Source: a virus
Strand: one strand, 5' to 3'
Length of the DNA: 61,069 nt
Virus record (IMG/VR): IMGVR_UViG_3300035701_000033
Span: 1 to 61,069 of that record
Below, piece after piece: positions 57,137 through 61,069 of this stretch. Position 1 is the stretch's first letter, and each line of letters opens with the position of its first letter. The position numbers were made by a program, and so were the translations under genes. The notes under the pieces were generated by a model. That model ran no database searches, was not told where the DNA came from, and was given only the letters and a program-made list of their open reading frames with translations.

Positions 57137-57358
57137 ATGAGAGTAATTGCCTCAGTAAATGGCTGGTTTAAGGTAGTGCATGATGTTCTAGAGAGTTGTT
57201 TGACTACTGGAGTTCTATATATAAGGCTCATACACCCATTGAATATACTGGTTACAAACTCAAACGCGCCAGTGGATACCATTGCTGGATTAGATATTAA
57301 ACTTCGGTATTACGGTAATAAGAATTCAGCAGGTATACCTATATTTGAGTATAGATAA
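57137..57358 (+). CDS. Small protein
   Basis: A 73-residue beta-rich protein (VIASVNGWFKVVHDVLES, VLYIRLIHPLNILVTNS, DIKLRYYGNKN). Ribosome site CGGAGGAAGCAG. First gene behind the 57087 promoter. Confidence 0.55.
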   Translation: MRVIASVNGWFKVVHDVLESCLTTGVLYIRLIHPLNILVTNSNAPVDTIAGLDIKLRYYGNKNSAGIPIFEYR

Positions 57359-57372
57359 CGGAGGAATTAAAC

Positions 57373-57783
57373 ATGGCACCAACATTAGAAGCGGTAGTAT
57401 CCAAGTATCTGGAAGATCGACTCGCTCTGGACCAGATGGAAAAAGATTATAAGGAAAGCATTAAGGATCTTGTTGCCTTTCAGGTTGCCCGAGAGAAGTA
57501 CATCGGGACGCTCCTTGATGCCCAAGGTATGCAGAATGCCAAGATCAAAGGGGTGGGTACTGCGTTTTTCCATCGGCATGAGTCAGTTACCATTGAGGAT
57601 TTTGACAAACTGAAAGACTACATCAAAGAAACGGGAAAGGAGGAACTACTCAACAAGTCAGTAAATAAAACAGCAGTACAAGAAATCATGGGTGAAGTGG
57701 ATGCACATGGAGCCCGGCCAAACCCCGCACCCCCCGGTGTCAAATATGTATCAACCCGAGTAGTACAAATAAGGAGAGGATAA
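57373..57783 (+). CDS. Conserved phage replication-region protein
   Basis: A 136-residue protein, coiled coil near residues 12-40 (LEDRLALDQMEKDYKES). The middle VGTAFFHRHESVTIEDFDKL and the end LLNKSVNKTAVQEIMGE then PPGVKYVSTRVVQIRRG match a protein often beside phage SSB or recombination genes (SVNKTAV...PPG...RxxxVRR). Function unknown. Ribosome site CGGAGGAATTAAAC. Confidence 0.7.
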   Translation: MAPTLEAVVSKYLEDRLALDQMEKDYKESIKDLVAFQVAREKYIGTLLDAQGMQNAKIKGVGTAFFHRHESVTIEDFDKLKDYIKETGKEELLNKSVNKTAVQEIMGEVDAHGARPNPAPPGVKYVSTRVVQIRRG

Positions 57784-57812
57784 ATATTTTACCCCAAATT
57801 ACATGTGGTTAT

Positions 57813-57946
57813 CCATTCTGTGGGAATCAACTAAAAGGAGAAAAAATAATGGAATACTATACTAAAGATTGTGAATTCTGCTCATGCAAAGATGAATGCG
57901 AAACCCCGTTCTGCGGGAACTAACCAAAAGGAGAAATAAAAAAATG
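57813..57946 (+). repeat. Short imperfect tandem duplication
   Basis: CCATTCTGTGGGAATCAAC-TAAAAGGAGAAA (57813) and CCGTTCTGCGGGAACTAAC-CAAAAGGAGAAA (57905) are two copies about 92 bp apart. They duplicate a PFCGN-coding end plus the ribosome site, so each copy now precedes a start codon. Confidence 0.6.
57849..57923 (+). CDS. 24-residue Cys peptide
   Basis: ATG 57849 behind AAAAGGAGAAAAAATA. MEYYTKDCEFCSCKDEC then ETPFCGN has five Cys and may bind a metal. Just before it an in-frame stretch reads CGYPFCGNQ without a start, so the end of this peptide is a duplicated module. Confidence 0.5.
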   Translation: MEYYTKDCEFCSCKDECETPFCGN

Positions 57947-58972
57947 TCCGAAAATTTGCCAACAACATTGCCAGCCCACGTCCTTGCCCTTCGTTCACAA
58001 TGCAGTGGTATCCTTGAAACTCTGGAAGAAGATGCTCTTGCTGGATTGTATGCCGGTTCACCTCCCCAGATCAAACTGAGTGGGACTCGCTTCATCGTAT
58101 CCAAGGATGGTGAAGAACATGCCCTCGATAGAACAAGCATTGGCCTTGTAATTGTCCGTGGTAAAGCCACGCTGGACAAAGTATTCTATATCAAAGCATT
58201 TACTCCCGGCGACGAACCTGTAAAACCTGATTGCTTTTCACGAGATGGCATTACACCTGATTCTTCAGCTGAATTGAAGCAAGCCAATGCTTGTGCCGGT
58301 TGTCCGAAGAATCAGTTTGGTACAGGTCGGGATGCTCAGGGTAATGCCACTGACGGTAAAGCATGCCGTGATTTCAAAAAAATTGCAGTTACTCCCGGTA
58401 GTAGAGATGGCATCTTTCAGTTCAGTATTCCTCCTGCTTCCCTCGGTGGTTTCGCCAAGTATGTAGCCAGCCTGAAGGGTCGTGGTATCCATCTGGCTGA
58501 AGCGATCACCACTATCGGATTTGATATCAAATGTTCATACCCAAAACTGACATTCGAGTTTGCCGGTCTGCTGCCCGAGGCTGAACTAGCCTATGTATAT
58601 GATGTCATCGATAGTCAAGAAGTTCGTGATATCGTGAACGTCAAGATAGCAGCACCGCAACAACAACAACAGCAGATTGCTCAGACTCTTGCTCCTGTGG
58701 CGACTCTTGCTCCTGTGGCGACTCTTGCTCCTGTGGCGACTCCTGCTCCTGCGTTCGGTAGCTTTGATGCTCCTGCTACTCCTATGGCGACTCCGAAATC
58801 CAACAGGAAAAAAGCTGACCTCGCTCCTGCGACAGCAGAGATTCCAATTCGGGCTGTAGTACAGGAACCTGCTCTTGATGCTACGGTGGCCATGGGGTTC
58901 GGCGCATCGACACCCACAACTGCAGCTAGTATGCCGACTGATGACGCACTCTCTGCCCTGCTCGGGCTGTAA
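57944..58972 (+). CDS. Candidate single-strand DNA-binding protein
   Basis: Start at ATG 57944 (AAAAGGAGAAATAAAAAA upstream), not at the in-frame ATG 57896. 342 residues: OB-like N-terminal body with CAGCPKNQFGTGRDAQGN and CRDF (Cys cluster near 115-140), then a Gln/Ala/Pro-rich flexible tail from about residue 230, and a short acidic-hydrophobic C-terminus DDALSALLGL typical of SSBs. Gene order (next to primase and HTH) fits. Identity inferred from layout. Confidence 0.6.
   Translation: MSENLPTTLPAHVLALRSQCSGILETLEEDALAGLYAGSPPQIKLSGTRFIVSKDGEEHALDRTSIGLVIVRGKATLDKVFYIKAFTPGDEPVKPDCFSRDGITPDSSAELKQANACAGCPKNQFGTGRDAQGNATDGKACRDFKKIAVTPGSRDGIFQFSIPPASLGGFAKYVASLKGRGIHLAEAITTIGFDIKCSYPKLTFEFAGLLPEAELAYVYDVIDSQEVRDIVNVKIAAPQQQQQQIAQTLAPVATLAPVATLAPVATPAPAFGSFDAPATPMATPKSNRKKADLAPATAEIPIRAVVQEPALDATVAMGFGASTPTTAASMPTDDALSALLGL
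58685..58738 (+). repeat. 18-bp tandem repeat in the SSB linker
   Basis: Three perfect copies of ACTCTTGCTCCTGTGGCG encode TLAPVA in the flexible linker; a degenerate fourth follows. Slippage would change only linker length. Confidence 0.85.
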
Positions 58973-58988
58973 TTAACCGAAATGGCCT

Positions 58989-59010
58989 CGATACGGGAAT
59001 TCCCGTATCG
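58989..59010 (+). promoter_or_regulatory. 22-bp perfect palindrome, probable operator
   Basis: CGATACGGGAA is followed immediately by its exact inverted complement. It lies 17 bases before the ATG of the HTH gene and has no T-tract. Its half-site CGATAC recurs in the 57087 promoter and in the 38.4-39.3 kb region, so it may be the high-affinity site of the adjacent HTH protein. Confidence 0.65.
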
Positions 59011-59027
59011 GAGTCATAGGAGTTTAT

Positions 59028-59297
59028 ATGTCAACCGCTATAGAAACAATTGAGTTCGCCATCGTCGCTTCGAGAATAACTTTCGCTGAGGCCGCAACTG
59101 TTATGCGAGTAACAAGGAATACGTTGTACCACTGGAGGAATGGAAGAGTCCCAAGAGTACAGGTTCAGGCTGACTTCGCATTGCACCAGATGAAGAAAGT
59201 GATTCGCGCAATAGATGCGCGCAAATTACCACTACCAGTGGATACCCCACCGAAGGAACGTATGCAAATGCTGTTAGAAATAGTTAAGATTGCATAA
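59028..59297 (+). CDS. Small HTH DNA-binding protein
   Basis: An 89-residue protein. ASRITFAEAATVMRVTRNTLYHWRNGRVPRV is a strong HTH. Ribosome site ATAGGAGTTTAT. The palindrome at 58989 sits just upstream, suggesting autoregulation, and the protein may also act at other CGATAC sites. Confidence 0.7.
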   Translation: MSTAIETIEFAIVASRITFAEAATVMRVTRNTLYHWRNGRVPRVQVQADFALHQMKKVIRAIDARKLPLPVDTPPKERMQMLLEIVKIA

Positions 59298-59302
59298 AAC
59301 AG

Positions 59303-59332
59303 TTGACACAATATCAGAACTGAGACTAATAT
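59303..59332 (+). promoter_or_regulatory. Primase-helicase promoter
   Basis: TTGACA, 18 bases, TAATAT, about 35 bases before the ATG at 59367. Confidence 0.65.
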
Positions 59333-59366
59333 AAAGACTCATACTGAATAATATATTGGGGTCTAT

Positions 59367-61069
59367 ATGAATTTTTTTGAAAAGGTTTTTCCCTTGCAAG
59401 GTTTGATATGCGTGGTTCATGTAGGGACGAGAGGTTTACAGCAAAGATTTTTTGAGTCCTTGGATGATGCAATTGCAAATGCAATGGCTCTTGATGCTCA
59501 GGGGCATACAGTATATATGGCACAGGCGACTTACTCCGAAGAGAAGATTGCTGCAGCCACATTGTTTAATTCCAATCTGCCGAAAGATGCACTGAAGACT
59601 GATCGGAAGAAACGTAGATCACAGGCCAATGTTCATCTGGTGAAATCGTTCTGGCTGGATATCGACTGCGGCCCCGGTAAACCATACGCCGATCAGACCG
59701 CTGGATGTGAAGCGATCTCGCAAATGGTAGCTCAGACCAATCTCCCATTCCCCTGTGTCGTCCGTTCTGGTAATGGCCTATATGCACACTGGTTCCTGAA
59801 TGAAGAAATCCCAGAAGCGCAATGGCGTGGAGTTGCGCGACTGCTTAAAGACACACTTATAGCCTATGACTTCACGGCTGACCCAGCCCGGACATCTGAC
59901 TCTGCCAGTATTCTGCGTCCTCCGGGAACAACCAACAGAAAGAATGGAACTGAGAAACCTGTCGTCATCATCAAAGACGCCGAGCCAATTCCCTTCGCAA
60001 CCTTCACAGATGCCCTCAGTGCAGCAGCGAAGATAGTAAAAGTAGATACTGCTGTTCTGAAGATCCCGAAGAAGCAGACAGCATATGATGAGTTCCTGAG
60101 TGGTATTTCTACTGGCCCTGCAAGTAGTGCTGCAGTCATTGCTGAGAAGTGTAACCAGATCAAGATCATCAGGGACACCAAGGGTAATGTACCTGAACCA
60201 TTCTGGTATGCTGCTCTTTGCCTATTGCACTACACAGAAGAAGCTCCAGAGATTCAGCATCTGTGGTCTAGTGGTCATCCAGAATATTCCTACGAACAGA
60301 CCGAAGCGAAAGACCTGCAAATTCACACACCTCCAACTACATGTCATATGTTTGGCATGGTGAACCCCCAAGGCTGCGTCGGCTGCGCTCATGCCCAGAA
60401 GCTACATTCACCTATTGCCCTCGGATATAACAAAGCGATGTCTGAAGAGGGCAAGTGGTGCCCGGTAGGATTCAAACGCACGAAAGACGGGCTCATGTAT
60501 GAAGATGAGGATGGCACCACACTGGTTTACCCATGGGACATCTGGGTAGATCAGATTGCTTTCGATGAGAGTCTGGGATATGAAACAATTATCATTAAAC
60601 ATATGATGCCATTTGAAGGTGAACGAGAATTGGCAGTACGATCCTCACTCCCCAATGATAACAAGGCGTTCATGATTGAGCTACACGATCATCACGTCCA
60701 GATCATTGGAAAAAGGGAGAAGTTATTAATGGGAGCATACATGGACAATTATATCAGGCGGCTAAGGACCCAGCAGAAAATGTCCATGCTGTTCTGTCAG
60801 ATGGGATGGCGCGGCGATGATGAAGAAGACAAAACCAATATCCGGTTCGTACTTGGGGAATCTGTATTCGGCCCCGGAGATAAAGTACAAGGAGCAGGAC
60901 TCGCCAAGAACATCCCAGATCTGGTTAAAGGATTTAAATGCCTCGGGGAGAAAGATTTATGGATAGAAGCAACAAAGTACCTAGCAGCACCAGAGATGTT
61001 AATACATGCTTTTGCCCTTCTGGCCGGTGGGTTCGGTGCGCCCCTAATGCGTTTTACCGGATATGCAAG
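59367..61069 (+). CDS. Primase-helicase, N-terminal part (AEP-like primase plus DUF927)
   Basis: Start at ATG 59367; the frame is open to the window edge and continues in frame at base 1. WLDIDCG (Asp98, Asp100) and VVRSGNGLYAHWF then DPARTSDSASILRPPGTTNRKNG form the RepB/AEP-like primase core; a CVGCAH cluster follows near residue 335. The rest leads into the ATPase. Ribosome site is weak (TATTGGGGTCTAT). Primase and helicase in one chain is common in podoviruses. Confidence 0.88.
   Translation, partial: MNFFEKVFPLQGLICVVHVGTRGLQQRFFESLDDAIANAMALDAQGHTVYMAQATYSEEKIAAATLFNSNLPKDALKTDRKKRRSQANVHLVKSFWLDIDCGPGKPYADQTAGCEAISQMVAQTNLPFPCVVRSGNGLYAHWFLNEEIPEAQWRGVARLLKDTLIAYDFTADPARTSDSASILRPPGTTNRKNGTEKPVVIIKDAEPIPFATFTDALSAAAKIVKVDTAVLKIPKKQTAYDEFLSGISTGPASSAAVIAEKCNQIKIIRDTKGNVPEPFWYAALCLLHYTEEAPEIQHLWSSGHPEYSYEQTEAKDLQIHTPPTTCHMFGMVNPQGCVGCAHAQKLHSPIALGYNKAMSEEGKWCPVGFKRTKDGLMYEDEDGTTLVYPWDIWVDQIAFDESLGYETIIIKHMMPFEGERELAVRSSLPNDNKAFMIELHDHHVQIIGKREKLLMGAYMDNYIRRLRTQQKMSMLFCQMGWRGDDEEDKTNIRFVLGESVFGPGDKVQGAGLAKNIPDLVKGFKCLGEKDLWIEATKYLAAPEMLIHAFALLAGGFGAPLMRFTGYA
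60942..61067. repeat. Terminal direct repeat, right copy
   Basis: Identical to bases 1-126, with a mismatch immediately after (A at 61068 versus G at 127). The matching frame continuation shows the ends should be merged. Confidence 0.9.

Overview
The window is the near-complete genome of a tailed double-stranded DNA bacteriophage, almost certainly a lytic podovirus, assembled as one contig. The first 126 bases recur at the end (60942-61067). A primase-helicase gene leaves the right edge and re-enters in frame at base 1, so the map is circular or circularly permuted and the ends are an assembly overlap. The host cannot be named. Strong AGGAG-type ribosome sites and TTGACA/TATAAT-like promoters point to an ordinary bacterium using a sigma-70-type polymerase. 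I see no integrase, no recognisable CI-type repressor, no tRNA and no CRISPR array.

Layout. One long leftward block (36338 down to 3726) holds the virion, packaging and lysis genes. In transcription order these are PhoH-like ATPase, small ORF, putative TerS, tail and receptor-binding candidates rich in GGxxGG repeats, holin and endolysin candidates, TerL interrupted by an intein, podovirus-type portal, scaffold, N4-gp56-like major capsid protein, head-tail and tail proteins, three internal-virion candidates including a 2026-residue polyvalent protein, and a zincin-like protein. Four promoter-like sites in this block share CCCTTG at the -35 element. A rightward block starts in the divergent promoter region 36339-36711 and runs through the right edge to 3677. 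It begins with small host-interaction candidates (36.7-38.3 kb), then about 1 kb of non-coding DNA full of dispersed short motifs, then four pentapeptide-repeat genes (40.2-44.0 kb). After these come regulators, a ClpX-like unfoldase, a trio of Cys-rich microproteins and many small ORFs. The replication module follows (48.7-61.1 kb and 1-3.7 kb): a family A DNA polymerase split into two genes, a RecB-like nuclease, a VRR-NUC protein, an SNF2-type helicase, an SSB candidate, an HTH protein, a primase-DUF927 helicase, and nucleotide and phosphoesterase genes. The two blocks converge on a bidirectional terminator at 3676-3710.

Features that stand out are: (i) at 52.8-54.0 kb, three small genes each bounded by inverted heptamers in the arrangement of integron gene cassettes, with attC-like spacers of 57, 122 and 59 bp; (ii) the split polymerase, whose halves carry one CxxCxGxG motif each at the break, with an 80-residue gene between them; (iii) the intein in the TerL Walker A loop; (iv) a branched RNA-like fold at 55344-55530; (v) the motif-rich non-coding kilobase at 38.4-39.4 kb; (vi) a ClpX homologue lacking the N-terminal zinc domain. 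Functions rest on motif reading without database searches. Entries labelled unknown are real-looking genes whose role I cannot assign.
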